Below are positions 44,096 to 54,624 of a stretch of DNA of 64,000 nt, in pieces. The notes beneath the pieces are model-generated. The model made no database searches and was not told the DNA's origin. It worked only from the letters and a program-made list of their open reading frames with translations. The stretch comes from Phytopseudomonas punonensis (GTDB lineage Bacteria; Pseudomonadota; Gammaproteobacteria; Pseudomonadales; Pseudomonadaceae). The position numbers and the translations under genes were made by a program. The stretch's first letter is position 1, and the number at the start of each line of letters is the position of its first letter. The stretch is from assembly GCF_900142655.1 (NCBI RefSeq), contig NZ_FRBQ01000005.1, positions 1 to 64,000 of the forward strand, written 5' to 3'.

Positions 44096-45115
44096 TCATT
44101 TCCTCGGGTCGAAAGCATCGCGAGCAGCCTCGCCGATAAACACCAGCAAGCTCAGCATGATGGCGAGCACGGCGAAGGCGCTGATGCCTAGCCACGGCGC
44201 CTGCAGGTTGGATTTGCCCTGTGCGACCAGCTCACCGAGTGACGGCGCGCCGGCGGGCAGGCCGAAGCCCAGGAAATCCAGAGCGGTGAGGGTACCGATG
44301 GCGCCCGTGACGATGAACGGCAAAAAGGTCATGGTCGAGACCATGGCGTTGGGCAGAATGTGCCTGAACATGATCGCGCCATTGCGCATGCCCAGCGCTC
44401 GGGCCGCGCGCACGTACTCCAGGTTGCGGCCGCGCAGGAACTCGGCACGCACCACATCCACCAGGCTCATCCAGGAGAACAGCAGCATCAGGCCCAGCAG
44501 CCACCAGAAGTTGGGCTGCACGAAGCTAGCCAGGATGATCAGCAGGTAGAGCACTGGCAGGCCGGACCAGATCTCCAGAAAGCGTTGCCCGGCGAGGTCC
44601 ACCCAGCCACCGTAGAAGCCTTGCAAAGCCCCGGCGGCAACGCCGATCACCGAGCTAGCCAGCGTCAACGCCAGGGCAAACAGCACGGAAACTCGGAAAC
44701 CGTAGATGACCCGAGCCAGTACATCACGCCCCTGGTCATCGGTGCCCAGCCAGTTGGCCGCGGACGGTGGCGCTGGGGCCGGAACCTTGAGGTCGTAGTT
44801 GATGCTCGAATAGCTGAACGGAATCGACGGCCAGACCATCCAGCCGTCTTTCTGCTCGATCAGCTCGCGGATATACGGGCTTTTGTAATTGGCCTGCAGC
44901 GGGAACTCACCACCAAAAGTGGTTTCCGGGTAGCGCTTGAGCACCGGAAAGTAATACTCGCCGTCATAGCTGACCACCAGCGGCTTGTCATTGGCGATCA
45001 GCTCGGCGCCGAGGGTCACGAAGAACAGGGCGAGAAAGATCCACAGCGACCACCAGCCACGCTTGTGCGCTTTGAACAGTTCGAAACGGCGTCTATTGAG
45101 CGGGGAAAATGCCAT
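44096..45115 (-). CDS. yejE: Peptide ABC transporter permease YejE
   Basis: A 339-residue inner-membrane permease of the OppC class. A first helix near residues 18-38 (GWWSLWIFLALFFVTLGAELI) is followed by a large periplasmic loop and then five helices. The binding-protein-dependent transport region includes NWLGTDDQGRDVLARVIYGFRVSVLFAL. The EAA-type loop (ARALGMRNGAIMFRHILPNA) contacts the ATPase. It begins two bases after the yejB stop. Confidence 0.93.
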   Translation of the reverse strand: MAFSPLNRRRFELFKAHKRGWWSLWIFLALFFVTLGAELIANDKPLVVSYDGEYYFPVLKRYPETTFGGEFPLQANYKSPYIRELIEQKDGWMVWPSIPFSYSSINYDLKVPAPAPPSAANWLGTDDQGRDVLARVIYGFRVSVLFALALTLASSVIGVAAGALQGFYGGWVDLAGQRFLEIWSGLPVLYLLIILASFVQPNFWWLLGLMLLFSWMSLVDVVRAEFLRGRNLEYVRAARALGMRNGAIMFRHILPNAMVSTMTFLPFIVTGAIGTLTALDFLGFGLPAGAPSLGELVAQGKSNLQAPWLGISAFAVLAIMLSLLVFIGEAARDAFDPRK

Positions 45116-45117
45116 GC

Positions 45118-46203
45118 TCAGGCCTCCCGGCTTTCAAAGTCGATACGCGGATCGACCAGGGTGTAGGTAATGTCACCGATCAGTTTCACGACCAGTCCCA
45201 GCAAGGTGAAGATGAACAGGGTGCCGAAGACCACCGGATAGTCGCGGTTGATCGCCGCCTCGAAGCTAAGCAAGCCAAGGCCGTCGAGGGAGAAAATCAC
45301 CTCGATCAGCAACGAGCCGGTGAAGAAGATGCCGATGAAGGCCGAGGGAAAGCCGGCGATGATCAGCAGCATGGCGTTACGGAACACGTGGCCATAGAGC
45401 ACGCGAGCGTTGCTGAGGCCCTTGGCCCTGGCAGTGGTCACGTACTGCTTGTTGATCTCGTCGAGAAAGCTGTTCTTGGTGAGCAGGGTGAGGGTGGCGA
45501 AGTTGCCGATCACCAAGGCGGTTACCGGCAATGCCAGGTGCCAGAAGTAGTCGATCACCTTGCCACTAAAGCTCAGTTCATCGAAATTGCTCGAGGTCAG
45601 GCCGCGTAGCGGGAACCAGTCCCAATAGCTGCCGCCGGCGAACAGCACGATCAGCAGAATGGCGAACAGAAAGGCGGGAATCGCGTAGCCGATGATGATC
45701 GCCGAGCTGGTCCATACGTCGAATGCGCTGCCATGTCGGGTGGCTTTGGCGATACCCAGCGGGATGGACACCAGGTACATGATCAGTGTGCTCCACAGCC
45801 CTAGGGAAATGGAGACCGGCATCTTTTCCATGATCAGGTCGATGACCTTGGCGTCGCGAAAGAAGCTGTCGCCAAAATCCAGCTGCGCGTAGTTCTTGAC
45901 CATGATCCAGAAACGCTCGGGCGCCGACTTGTCGAAGCCGTACATCTTCTCGATTTCAGCGATCAGCTCCGGGTCGAGCCCTTGCGCGCCGCGGTAGTTG
46001 GAGCCAGCGGTGGCGACCTCGCCGCCACCACCGGAAATCCGCCCGGTAGCACCGCCGGAGGCCGCATCGAAGCCTTCGAGCTTGGCGATCATCTGTTCGA
46101 CCGGGCCGCCTGGCGCGGCCTGGATGATCGCAAAATTGATCACCAGAATGCCGAACAGCGTCGGAATGATGAGCAGCAGACGCCGCAGGATATAAGCCAG
46201 CAT
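45118..46203 (-). CDS. yejB: Peptide ABC transporter permease YejB
   Basis: A 361-residue inner-membrane permease of the OppB class: [31 protein letters not shown] at the N-terminus is the first helix plus the family motif, and the coupling loop is [22 protein letters not shown] near residue 265. A glycine-rich insert (about residues 53-65, [13 protein letters not shown]) is typical of YejB. The start ATG 46203 abuts the yejA stop. Confidence 0.93.
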   Translation of the reverse strand: MLAYILRRLLLIIPTLFGILVINFAIIQAAPGGPVEQMIAKLEGFDAASGGATGRISGGGGEVATAGSNYRGAQGLDPELIAEIEKMYGFDKSAPERFWIMVKNYAQLDFGDSFFRDAKVIDLIMEKMPVSISLGLWSTLIMYLVSIPLGIAKATRHGSAFDVWTSSAIIIGYAIPAFLFAILLIVLFAGGSYWDWFPLRGLTSSNFDELSFSGKVIDYFWHLALPVTALVIGNFATLTLLTKNSFLDEINKQYVTTARAKGLSNARVLYGHVFRNAMLLIIAGFPSAFIGIFFTGSLLIEVIFSLDGLGLLSFEAAINRDYPVVFGTLFIFTLLGLVVKLIGDITYTLVDPRIDFESREA

Positions 46204-48054
46204 TTAGCGTTCTTCCTGCTCTTTGGTGGGGGCATCTTCGCTGCTGACGGCTTCGCCGACAGGCTTCTCCTGCCACCAGGTCATCAGGCCGTAGTCGTAC
46301 AGCGGCGATTTTTCCGGATGGCCGAAGCGCTTCCAGTAGGCGACCCGGTAAGTGTCGACGTAGTAATTGGGCACCACGTAATTGCCCCACAGCAGTACAC
46401 GGTCCAGCGCGCGGGTGTGGGTGATCAGCGATTCGCGGGAGTCGGCCTGAATCAGCCCTTCGACCAGCTTGTCGATGGCTGGGTCGCGCAGGCCGATCAG
46501 GTTGCGGCTACCTGGATTGTCGGCGCTGCTGGAATGCCAGAACTCGCGCTGCTCGTTGCCGGGCGAGCTCGATTGCGGCCAGATCGCCGAAGTCATGTCG
46601 AAGTCCCGCGAGCGCAGGCGATTGATGTACTGGGAAACGTCGACGCGGCGTATCTGCAGATCGATGCCCAGCTCTGCCAGGTTGCGTTTGAACGGCAGAA
46701 TCACCCGCTCCAGATTGGCCTGGGTATTGAGAAACTCGAACGCCAACTGGTTGCCGTTGGCATCGACCATCTTGTCGTTTTCGATGCGGTAGCCCGCCTC
46801 GGTGAGCAGCTGATAGGCGCGGCGCGCCTGGTCACGAATGATGCCGCTGCCGTCGCTGACGGGTGGCTTGAAGGTGTCGGTGAACACCTGGTCGGGAATC
46901 TGTCCGCGCAGCGGCTCGAGCAGCTTCAGCTCGGCTGCGCTGGGCAAACCACTGGATGCCATTTCCGAGTTCTCGAAGTAGCTGTGAGTGCGCTTGTAGG
47001 CGCCGTAGAACAGCTGCTTGTTAGCCCACTCGAAGTCGAAGAGCTGGGCGATGGCCTCCCGTACGCGGGGATCCTGGAACATCGGCTTGCGGGTGTTGAA
47101 GACGAAGCCCTGCATGCCGGTCGGGTTGCGATTGGGGAAGGCCTCCTGAACGAAGCGACCAGCACGCAGCGCCGGCGAGTTGTAGCCGGTGGCCCAGTCC
47201 TTGGCTGAGTACTCGAGGTTGACGTCGAACTGGCCCGCCTTGAAGGCTTCCAGGGCGACCGCCATGTCGCGGAAGTACTCGATGCGGATTTCATCAAAGT
47301 TGTACAGGCCGCGGGAAACCGGCAGATCCTTGGCCCACCAGTCCTTCACCCGCTCGAAGCGGATCGAGCTGTTGGGCGAGAACTCGGCAATACGATAGGG
47401 GCCGCTGCCCAGCGGAATTTCCAGGCTGCCACGGGAGAAGTCGCGGGTGGCCCACCAGTGCTTGGGCAACACTTGTAGCTGGCCGAGAATCAACGGTAGC
47501 TCACGGTTACCGGGGTGCTTGAAGTTGAAGCGCACGGTGCGCTCGTTCTCGGCCACCACCTCGGCGACGTCGGCGTAGTAATGCCGGTACATGGGGTCGC
47601 CATGTTCGAGTAGCTCGTTGAAGGTGAAGATCACATCCTCGGCGGTCACCGGCTTACCGTCGTGAAAGCGTGCCTTGGGGTTCAGGAAGAACCGCACGTA
47701 GCTGTCGTCTGCCGCTTTTTCGACCTTTTCGGCAAGCAGCCCGTATTCGGTGAAGGGCTCGTCCGGCGAGTGATAGGTGAGGGTGTCGTAAATCAGCCCA
47801 ATGCGGTCAGCGGCGTTGCCCTTGGGGATGAATGGGTTGAAGCTGTCGAAACCGTTGAGTCCGGGCAGGCGCAGGATGCCGCCCTTGGGCGCGTCCGGAT
47901 TGACGTAATCGAAGTGCTTGAAGTTGGCAGGGTACTTTGCTGGCTCACCGTAGAGCGTCAACGCATGTTGCGGCGCTGCCTGGGTCAGGCTGGCAAGGCC
48001 AAGCAGCAGCAGGGCACTGCTGTGGATGAGAAATGAACGCAGTGGGCGCGTCAT
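46204..48054 (-). CDS. yejA: Peptide-binding periplasmic protein YejA, copy 2
   Basis: A 616-residue exported solute-binding protein (SBP_bac_5, OppA-like). The signal peptide runs to about residue 26 (LLLGLASLTQAAP), and the YejA opening follows: HALTLYGEPAKYPANFKHFDYVNPDAPKGG. The E. coli homologue takes up peptides and microcin C. ATG 48054 overlaps the preceding gene's stop by four bases (ATGA). It is clearly related to its upstream neighbour, so the importer has two receptors. Confidence 0.92.
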   Translation of the reverse strand: MTRPLRSFLIHSSALLLLGLASLTQAAPQHALTLYGEPAKYPANFKHFDYVNPDAPKGGILRLPGLNGFDSFNPFIPKGNAADRIGLIYDTLTYHSPDEPFTEYGLLAEKVEKAADDSYVRFFLNPKARFHDGKPVTAEDVIFTFNELLEHGDPMYRHYYADVAEVVAENERTVRFNFKHPGNRELPLILGQLQVLPKHWWATRDFSRGSLEIPLGSGPYRIAEFSPNSSIRFERVKDWWAKDLPVSRGLYNFDEIRIEYFRDMAVALEAFKAGQFDVNLEYSAKDWATGYNSPALRAGRFVQEAFPNRNPTGMQGFVFNTRKPMFQDPRVREAIAQLFDFEWANKQLFYGAYKRTHSYFENSEMASSGLPSAAELKLLEPLRGQIPDQVFTDTFKPPVSDGSGIIRDQARRAYQLLTEAGYRIENDKMVDANGNQLAFEFLNTQANLERVILPFKRNLAELGIDLQIRRVDVSQYINRLRSRDFDMTSAIWPQSSSPGNEQREFWHSSSADNPGSRNLIGLRDPAIDKLVEGLIQADSRESLITHTRALDRVLLWGNYVVPNYYVDTYRVAYWKRFGHPEKSPLYDYGLMTWWQEKPVGEAVSSEDAPTKEQEER

Positions 48055-49889
48055 TGAGCGGTCTCCGAGGGTTTCAGCCACCAGGTGCGCAGCCCAAGCG
48101 TGTAGGGCGGCGTGGCGACGAAGGCGAACCGGTTGCGGTAGGCCAGGCGGTGATAGTCGATGTACCAATTTGGAATGGTGTAGTACTGCCAGAGCATCAC
48201 TCGGTCCAGGGCGCGGGTAGCGGCCACTTGTTCGTCGCGGCTGCGGGCAGAAAGTAGTTTTTCCAGCATGGCATCGACGACCGGGTCGTTGATGCCGGCG
48301 TAATTCTTGCCGCCTTTCACACTGGCCTGGCTGGAGTGGAAATACAGCGACTGTTCCAGGCCAGGGCTCAGGGTTTGCGGCAGGGTCAGCAGGATCATGT
48401 CGAACTCGAACTGATCCAGGCGTTGCTTGTACTGGGCGCGGTCCACGGTTCTCAGGTTGGCCTGGATGCCGATGCTCGCCAGGTTCTCGGTAAACGGTTG
48501 AAGAATGCGCTCCAGGTTCGGATTGACTAGCAAAATCTCGAAGCGCAGCGGCTGGCCCTTGGCGTTCAGCAGTCGCTGGCCGGATGGTTTCCAGCCTGCT
48601 TCGGCAAGTAGACCTAGGGCATGGCGCATGGTTTCGCGAGGAATGCCACGGCCATCGGTGACCGGCATCTTGAAGGGTTCGCTAAACAGCTTTGGCGGCA
48701 ATTGCGCGCGAAACGGCGACAGCAGCAGCCACTCGGCGCCCTCTGGCTTGCCCTTGGCGGAAAAATCGCTGTTCGGGTAGTAGCTGGCCGCGCGGGTGTA
48801 GGAGCTGTTGAAGAGCGTGCGGTTGGTCCACTCGAAGTCGAACATTAGGCCCAGCGCTTCGCGAACACGAACGTCCTCGAACGCGGCGCGGCGGGTGTTC
48901 ATGAACAGCGCCTGGGTCTGGGTGGGTATCTGGTGGGGGATTTCCGTGCGGACCACATCACCGCGCGTCACTGCCGGGAAACGGTAGTTGTTGGCCCAGT
49001 TCTTTGCCTGTTGCTCGATATAGAAGTCGAATTCACCGGCCTTGAAAGCTTCGAAGGCCACATGGCTGTCGCGGTAGAAGTCCACCTCGACACGGTCGAA
49101 GTTGTACTTGCCGCGGTTGGCCGGCAGCGATGCGCCCCACCAATCCTTGACCCTTTCGAAGGTAAGGCTGCGCCCCGGGTTGACCCGCGTGATGCGATAC
49201 GATCCGCTGCCCAATGGCGGTTCGAAGGTCGTCGCTTTGAAATCTCGGCCTTTCCAGTAATGCTGCGGCAGCACCGGCAGCTCGCCCAGACGCAGAATCA
49301 ATAGCGGGTTGTTTGAGCGCTTGAGTACGAAGCGCACGCGGTGGCGATTAAGGATATCGACCCTTTTGACTTCCTGCAGGCTGGTGCGGTATTGCGGGTG
49401 GCCTTCCTTGAGCAGCAGCCGGTAGGAGAACGCCACGTCGTAAGCGGTGATGGGCTTGCCATCGTGAAAGCGTGCTTCCGGGCGCAGGTTGAACACCACC
49501 CAGCTGCGATCTTCGCTGTACTCCACCGAGCTGGCGATAAGCCCGTAACTGGAGGCTGGCTCGTCACCGGAGGGGTCGTACTGCCCGGTGCCGATCATCA
49601 GCGGCTCGTTCAGCTCAGTAACGCCGTACTGCAAAAAGTTGGCGGTAGCAACCGGGCTGGTGCCCTTGAAGGTGTAGGGGTTGAGCGTATCGAAGCTGCC
49701 TGCGGCCATGATGCGCAGCGTGCCGCCTTTGGGAGCTTCCGGGTTGACCCAGTCGAAGTGGGTGAAACTTGCCGGATACTTGAGCGCGCCGAACTGCGCA
49801 TAGCCATGGCTTTCGCTGAGCGTTGCCAAGGCCGGGAAACTGGTGGCCAGGCCAAAAAACAGCGAGAGGAGAGGGCGTCTCAAGAGCAA
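48051..49889 (-). CDS. Peptide-binding periplasmic protein YejA-like, copy 1
   Basis: A 612-residue exported OppA-class binding protein and first gene of the five-gene operon. It has a signal peptide (LLSLFFGLATSFPALA) and the shared opening GYAQFGALKYPASFTHFDWVNPEAPKGG, matching the next gene through most of its length. The start is uncertain: the frame opens at TTG 49889, with a second TTG at 49883, and there is no ATG in the right place. Divergence between the two copies points to different peptide preferences. Confidence 0.88.
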   Translation of the reverse strand: MLLRRPLLSLFFGLATSFPALATLSESHGYAQFGALKYPASFTHFDWVNPEAPKGGTLRIMAAGSFDTLNPYTFKGTSPVATANFLQYGVTELNEPLMIGTGQYDPSGDEPASSYGLIASSVEYSEDRSWVVFNLRPEARFHDGKPITAYDVAFSYRLLLKEGHPQYRTSLQEVKRVDILNRHRVRFVLKRSNNPLLILRLGELPVLPQHYWKGRDFKATTFEPPLGSGSYRITRVNPGRSLTFERVKDWWGASLPANRGKYNFDRVEVDFYRDSHVAFEAFKAGEFDFYIEQQAKNWANNYRFPAVTRGDVVRTEIPHQIPTQTQALFMNTRRAAFEDVRVREALGLMFDFEWTNRTLFNSSYTRAASYYPNSDFSAKGKPEGAEWLLLSPFRAQLPPKLFSEPFKMPVTDGRGIPRETMRHALGLLAEAGWKPSGQRLLNAKGQPLRFEILLVNPNLERILQPFTENLASIGIQANLRTVDRAQYKQRLDQFEFDMILLTLPQTLSPGLEQSLYFHSSQASVKGGKNYAGINDPVVDAMLEKLLSARSRDEQVAATRALDRVMLWQYYTIPNWYIDYHRLAYRNRFAFVATPPYTLGLRTWWLKPSETAQ

Positions 49890-49989
49890 TATCCGATCCG
49901 GGGCAGCAAGGTTTCCGTACAGTAACAGCTTGTCTGTACAGGAAAAAGACCGACCCCGGCGGTGTACATCAAGTGTGTTGCAATGAGCG

Positions 49990-51543
49990 TCAGTTAGGCA
50001 GGCGAAGCGTCAATACTTGGCCGGGTTTCAGCGCCTTCCCGGTGCGCGGGTTCCAGCTCTGCAGGTTCTGCATCTGTACGTTGAAACGCTTGGCGATCAG
50101 GTGCAGCGAATCACCCTTGCGCACCTTGTAATAGGTCACGTCGTCGCGCTGAGCGACCGCTTTGCTAGCGGTGCTGGAGTTGCCTTGCAGCTTGATGGTT
50201 TGCCCTACACGCAGAGCATTGCCCTTCAGGCCATTCCAGCGCTGGATGTCGTTGACCGCAACGTTGTGAGCCTTGGCGATCTGCCAGAGGTTATCGCCAT
50301 TGCGGACCTGGTAACTGCGCGAGGCCACGGCCGTATTGACGGTGCGCTGGGGCGCTTCGTCGATTGCTGGCTGCATAGCGGTCGGCAAGCTCAGGTGCTG
50401 ACCAACTGCCAGGGTGCTGCCGCTGAGCTGGTTGAATTCCTTGATGCTGGCAACGCTCAGCTCGTAACGGTTGGCGATGCCCTGCAGGTTATCGCCGGCA
50501 CGCACGACGTATTCCTGTTGGCCACGATCTTCGGGTTTGAGCGTCGACAGGTTGGCGGTCAGCAGCTCGACTTTCTGCGTCGGTACCAGCAGGTGTTGCG
50601 GGCCATCGACCGTGACGCGCTTTTTGAAGGCGGGGTTGAGCAGGTACAGTTCGTCCTCGTCCACTTCGGCCAGTACCGCCACGCGGGCCAGATCCATGCG
50701 CTGCTTGATCTCCACCTCTTCGAAGTAAGGCTCATTGGCGATTGGCGCGAGGCTTACGCCGTAAGCGCTCGGTGCCATGATCACTTGGGACAGGGCCAGC
50801 AGCTTGGGCACGTAGTTCTGGGTTTCTTGGGGCAGCGACAGGTTCCAGTAGTCGGTCGGCAGGCCAAGTTTCTGGTTGCGCTCGATGGCGCGGCTTACCC
50901 GGCCTTCACCAGCGTTGTAAGCAGCTAGGGCCAGCAGCCAGTCGCCGTTGAACATCTCATGCAGGCGAGCCAGGTAATCCATAGCGGCCTGGGTAGACGC
51001 AGTAACGTCGCGGCGGCCGTCGTACCAGCGGGTTTGTCGCAGGTTGAAGTTGCGCCCGGTAGACGGAATGAACTGCCACAGGCCGACGGCATCGGCTGGC
51101 GAGTAGGCAAACGGGTTGTAGGCGCTCTCGATCATTGGCAACAGCGCCAACTCCATCGGCATGTTGCGCTCCTGGAGGCGCTCGACGATGTAATGAATGT
51201 AGGGGTTGCTGCGCTCACCGGATTTTTCGACGAACGAAGGGTTGCTGGCAAACCACAGGCGTTGCTGCTCGATCCGTGGGTTGACGCCGATTGCGTCCTG
51301 CAGCTGATAGCCGGAACGGACCCGCTCCCAGATATCCTTGGGCTGCTCGGCCTTGCCGCTGGCATCGATCCAGAGCGGCTGGTGCGGCGTTCTGCCGCTC
51401 AAGTCCACCGTATGGCTGGTATCGACCTGCTGTTGATCGAGGCTCTGGCAGCCGCTCAGCACGGCACAAACAGCCAGGGCGAGCGCTGGGTAGCGCAAGG
51501 CCAATGCCTTTGAATTCAATGAGTTAGGTCGAAAGGAAGGCAT
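49990..51543 (-). CDS. mltD: Membrane-bound lytic murein transglycosylase D
   Basis: A 517-residue lipoprotein that cleaves peptidoglycan glycan strands. The lipobox LSGC has its cysteine at about residue 32. The SLT catalytic domain includes the catalytic Glu in LLPMIESAYNPFAYSPADAVG and LWQFIPSTGRNFNL, AAYNAGEGRV. Three LysM repeats follow (YVVRAGDNLQGIANRYELSV, YQVRNGDNLWQIAKAHNVAV and YKVRKGDSLHLIAKRFNVQM), which bind murein. Standard domain order for MltD. Confidence 0.95.
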   Translation of the reverse strand: MPSFRPNSLNSKALALRYPALALAVCAVLSGCQSLDQQQVDTSHTVDLSGRTPHQPLWIDASGKAEQPKDIWERVRSGYQLQDAIGVNPRIEQQRLWFASNPSFVEKSGERSNPYIHYIVERLQERNMPMELALLPMIESAYNPFAYSPADAVGLWQFIPSTGRNFNLRQTRWYDGRRDVTASTQAAMDYLARLHEMFNGDWLLALAAYNAGEGRVSRAIERNQKLGLPTDYWNLSLPQETQNYVPKLLALSQVIMAPSAYGVSLAPIANEPYFEEVEIKQRMDLARVAVLAEVDEDELYLLNPAFKKRVTVDGPQHLLVPTQKVELLTANLSTLKPEDRGQQEYVVRAGDNLQGIANRYELSVASIKEFNQLSGSTLAVGQHLSLPTAMQPAIDEAPQRTVNTAVASRSYQVRNGDNLWQIAKAHNVAVNDIQRWNGLKGNALRVGQTIKLQGNSSTASKAVAQRDDVTYYKVRKGDSLHLIAKRFNVQMQNLQSWNPRTGKALKPGQVLTLRLPN

Positions 51544-51642
51544 CGGCGGGTGGGGGTATCCTGGATCGAAAGTCGGGGGATTCTAGAAACCGATCCAGGG
51601 GTGGTCAAGTTTTGACCAGGATTTTGCGGGGCAGTCGGCGCT

Positions 51643-52416
51643 TTAGAAGCGATCTTTCCAGGCGCGCAGTGCCGCGAAAACCTCTGTTTCACTGCTTATG
51701 GCGCGTCCTTCACGGCTGGCGATCATTTCTTTAACCGATGTTTCTGCCGCGCGTAAAAACGGGTTGGTGGCGCGCTCTGTGGCGAGGTCGGATGGCAGGC
51801 TGATACGCCCTTGCTGACGCCACCCCTCAACCTGCTTGAAGCGCTCGGCAATCGCCGGGTTGGTCGGCTCCACCGCTACGGCGAAGCGCAGGTTGCTCAG
51901 GGTGTATTCATGGGCACAGTAAATAAGGGTGGCGTCAGGCAACGCTGCCAGACGCTGCAGCGAATGGTGCATCTGCGCGGGCGTGCCTTCGAACAGTCGC
52001 CCGCAACCTGCGGCGAACAGGGTGTCGCCGCAGAACAGCCAGTGATGATCGGGCTGATAAAAGGCGATATGCCCCAGCGTATGGCCGGGCACCTCGATTA
52101 TTTGTAGAGCCAGGCCAAGCACTTCGATACGGTCGCCATCGACCAGCGCCTGGTCACGGCCCGGGATGTTCTCATTGGCCGGCCCACAGACGTGCGCACC
52201 AGTTTCGCTGCGCAGTTGTTCGACGCCGCCAACGTGATCGTTATGGTGATGGGTTATCAGGATATCGCTCAGCGTCCAGTCCGCATGCTGTTGCAGCCAT
52301 GCCTGTACGGGCGCTGCGTCACCGGGGTCTACCACGGCTACACGCTTGTGACGAGCGTCCTGCAGCAGCCAGATATAGTTGTCGGAGAATGCACTCAGGG
52401 CTTCGATCTTGATCAT
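51643..52416 (-). CDS. gloB: Hydroxyacylglutathione hydrolase (glyoxalase II)
   Basis: A 257-residue metallo-beta-lactamase-fold enzyme that hydrolyses S-D-lactoylglutathione in methylglyoxal detoxification. The binuclear metal motif is [11 protein letters not shown] (about residues 52-62). Further ligands lie in [28 protein letters not shown] and [14 protein letters not shown] 52416 gives the family start [17 protein letters not shown]. The frame extends to 52461. It is divergent from the methyltransferase gene. Confidence 0.95.
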   Translation of the reverse strand: MIKIEALSAFSDNYIWLLQDARHKRVAVVDPGDAAPVQAWLQQHADWTLSDILITHHHNDHVGGVEQLRSETGAHVCGPANENIPGRDQALVDGDRIEVLGLALQIIEVPGHTLGHIAFYQPDHHWLFCGDTLFAAGCGRLFEGTPAQMHHSLQRLAALPDATLIYCAHEYTLSNLRFAVAVEPTNPAIAERFKQVEGWRQQGRISLPSDLATERATNPFLRAAETSVKEMIASREGRAISSETEVFAALRAWKDRF

Positions 52417-52504
52417 CAGGTGGTCGCCAAGCTGGGGACAAAGGTGCATCTTAGGTGTCATTGTTCGAGAAGGCTATGCAGGTACTTTCCATGAGTAAGC
52501 GTCC

Positions 52505-53266
52505 ATGAGCGACACCCCTTTCGCACAGGCCGATGCTGACTGGCTACAGTTGATCGGCGCGGCGCGGCAATGGTTCACCGGCCCGCTGGGTCGCTTGCTT
52601 CTTGAAGAGGAGCAGCGCCTGCTCGACGAAGAACTGGCGCGGTTTTTCGGCGGCTACCTGGTGCATTACGGGCCGTGCGCCGAAACCTCGTTGGAAACTC
52701 AGCAGATTCAGCGCAGCGTGCGCTTGGGCGCGCCATTCGCGGGAGTGGAGATCGTTTGCGAGGAGCAGTCCTGGCCGCTGGTCGAGCACGCCGCCGATGT
52801 GGTGGTGCTCCAGCATGGGCTGGACTTCAGCCAGTCGCCCCACGGCTTGCTGCGTGAGGCTGCGCGCAGCGTGCGCCCGGGCGGCCATCTGTTAATCGTC
52901 GGTATCAACCCGATAAGCGCTTGGGGCGTGCGCCATCTGTTCGCTCATGACGCGCTACACGACGCCCGCTGCATAGCCCCCGGGCGCCTCGGCGACTGGC
53001 TCAACCTGCTGGGCTTCGCGCTGGAGAAACGCCGCTTCGGATGTTATCGTCCGCCGCTTGCTTCCGCTGCCTGGCAGGCTCGGCTGGCCTCCCTGGAACG
53101 CTGGGGCGGCGCCTGGCAATCGCCGGGTGGCGGTTTTTACGTATTGGTGGCGCGCAAGCTGGTGGTCGGCCTGCGCCCGCTGCGTCAGTCCCGTCGCGAG
53201 CCGATGGGCAAACTGGTGCCTATGCCGGTAGCCAAGGTCAGCCGTCGCGATCGCGAAGGGGCATGA
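52505..53266 (+). CDS. SAM-dependent methyltransferase of the gloB-rnhA locus
   Basis: A 253-residue class I methyltransferase-like protein. The SAM-binding motif I is diverged. The region DVVVLQHGLDFSQSPHGLLREAARSVRPGGHLLIVGINPISAWG (opening DVVVLQHGLDF) matches motifs II and III of the fold. No substrate is known. A homologue of this size lies in the same place (gloB-here-rnhA) in PAO1 by my recollection. It is separated from rnhA by 45 bases and probably co-transcribed. Confidence 0.82.
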   Translation: MSDTPFAQADADWLQLIGAARQWFTGPLGRLLLEEEQRLLDEELARFFGGYLVHYGPCAETSLETQQIQRSVRLGAPFAGVEIVCEEQSWPLVEHAADVVVLQHGLDFSQSPHGLLREAARSVRPGGHLLIVGINPISAWGVRHLFAHDALHDARCIAPGRLGDWLNLLGFALEKRRFGCYRPPLASAAWQARLASLERWGGAWQSPGGGFYVLVARKLVVGLRPLRQSRREPMGKLVPMPVAKVSRRDREGA

Positions 53267-53311
53267 CTGGCTTACCGCACATCGAAATCAGACCATAGAT
53301 AAAGGCGCTGC

Positions 53312-53764
53312 ATGTCCGATCAAGTTGAGCTTTACACCGATGGTGCCTGCAAGGGCAATCCTGGCGTCGGTGGCTGGGGCGCATTGCTGGTATTCCAGGG
53401 TGTCGAGAAAGAACTGTGGGGCGGCGAAGCCGTGACCACCAACAACCGCATGGAACTGATGGGCGCCATTCGCGGCCTGGCCGAGCTGAAGCGCCCGTGC
53501 AACGTGCGTCTGGTCACCGACTCGCAGTACGTCATGAAAGGCATCAACGAGTGGATGCCGAATTGGAAGAAGCGCGGCTGGAAAACCGCCGCGAAAGAAC
53601 CGGTGAAGAACGCCGACTTGTGGCAGCAGCTGGACGAGCAGGTCAACCGTCATAACGTCACCTGGCAATGGGTGCGTGGCCACATCGGCCACCCCGGCAA
53701 CGAGCGCGCGGACCAGCTTGCCAACCGTGGCGTCGAAGATATCAGGAGCATGAAGCGTGCGTAG
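53312..53764 (+). CDS. rnhA: Ribonuclease HI
   Basis: A 150-residue endonuclease that degrades RNA in RNA-DNA hybrids. The active-site acids are all present: Asp10 (LYTDGAC), Glu48 (NRMELMGA), Asp70 (LVTDSQYV) and Asp134 (NERADQLAN). Length fits. It overlaps dnaQ by eight bases. Confidence 0.97.
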   Translation: MSDQVELYTDGACKGNPGVGGWGALLVFQGVEKELWGGEAVTTNNRMELMGAIRGLAELKRPCNVRLVTDSQYVMKGINEWMPNWKKRGWKTAAKEPVKNADLWQQLDEQVNRHNVTWQWVRGHIGHPGNERADQLANRGVEDIRSMKRA

Positions 53765-54509
53765 AGTCGTACTGGATACTGAAACCACCGGTATGCCGGT
53801 AAACGATGGCCACCGGGTCATCGAGATCGGTTGTGTGGAGGTCGATGGCCGGCGTCTGACCGGGCGGCACTTCCACATCTACCTGCAGCCCGATCGCGAT
53901 ATCGATGAAGGCGCCATCGCGGTGCACGGCATCACCAATGATGACCTCAAGGACAAACCGCGCTTCAAGGATGTCGCCGACGACTTCTACGAGTTCATCA
54001 AGGGTGCGCAGCTGATCATCCACAACGCGCCGTTCGACCTGGGCTTTTTGAACAACGAATTTGCGCTGATCGGTCAGCACGAGCGTTCTGATATTTCCGC
54101 CTACTGCGACGTGCTCGATACGCTGCAGATGGCTCGCGAACGTCACCCGGGCCAGCGCAATAGCCTCGACGCGCTGTGCAAGCGCTACGGCGTAGACAAT
54201 TCCGGCCGTGAGCTGCACGGCGCCTTGCTCGACTCGGAGATTCTCGCCGACGTCTACCTGGCGATGACCGGTGGGCAGACCAATCTGTCTCTGGCCGGTG
54301 AAGGTTCCGAAGGCGATGGCAGTGGCCGCCAGCAGCCAACGCCGATCCGCCGCCTGCCGGCCGATCGCCCGCGTGGCGTAGTGCTTGCCGCCAGCGCCGA
54401 GGACTTGGCCGCCCATGCCGCACGCATGGCTGCCATCGAGAAGGCTGCCGGCGCGCTGCCTTTGTGGGTGCAGATGGAAGCGGCAGAGCAGGGCACATCC
54501 GCCTCCTGA
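53757..54509 (+). CDS. dnaQ: DNA polymerase III epsilon subunit (proofreading exonuclease)
   Basis: A 250-residue 3'-5' exonuclease of the DEDDh class. ExoI is VLDTETTGM (Asp, Glu), ExoII is [15 protein letters not shown], and ExoIII is [18 protein letters not shown] with the catalytic His and Asp. The C-terminal tail that binds the polymerase is present. It starts with GTG 53757, eight bases inside rnhA, so expression is coupled. Confidence 0.95.
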   Translation: MRRVVLDTETTGMPVNDGHRVIEIGCVEVDGRRLTGRHFHIYLQPDRDIDEGAIAVHGITNDDLKDKPRFKDVADDFYEFIKGAQLIIHNAPFDLGFLNNEFALIGQHERSDISAYCDVLDTLQMARERHPGQRNSLDALCKRYGVDNSGRELHGALLDSEILADVYLAMTGGQTNLSLAGEGSEGDGSGRQQPTPIRRLPADRPRGVVLAASAEDLAAHAARMAAIEKAAGALPLWVQMEAAEQGTSAS

Positions 54510-54624
54510 TCGGTCAATTGCGACCTTTTCGTATAGCTCTGTCTGCGAGGGGTTCCGTCCTATCGGGCGAGCCTCTACCCTGAGGGCATAGCGGGCCGAT
54601 CCCGCATGACCTCAGGTGTAGCTG

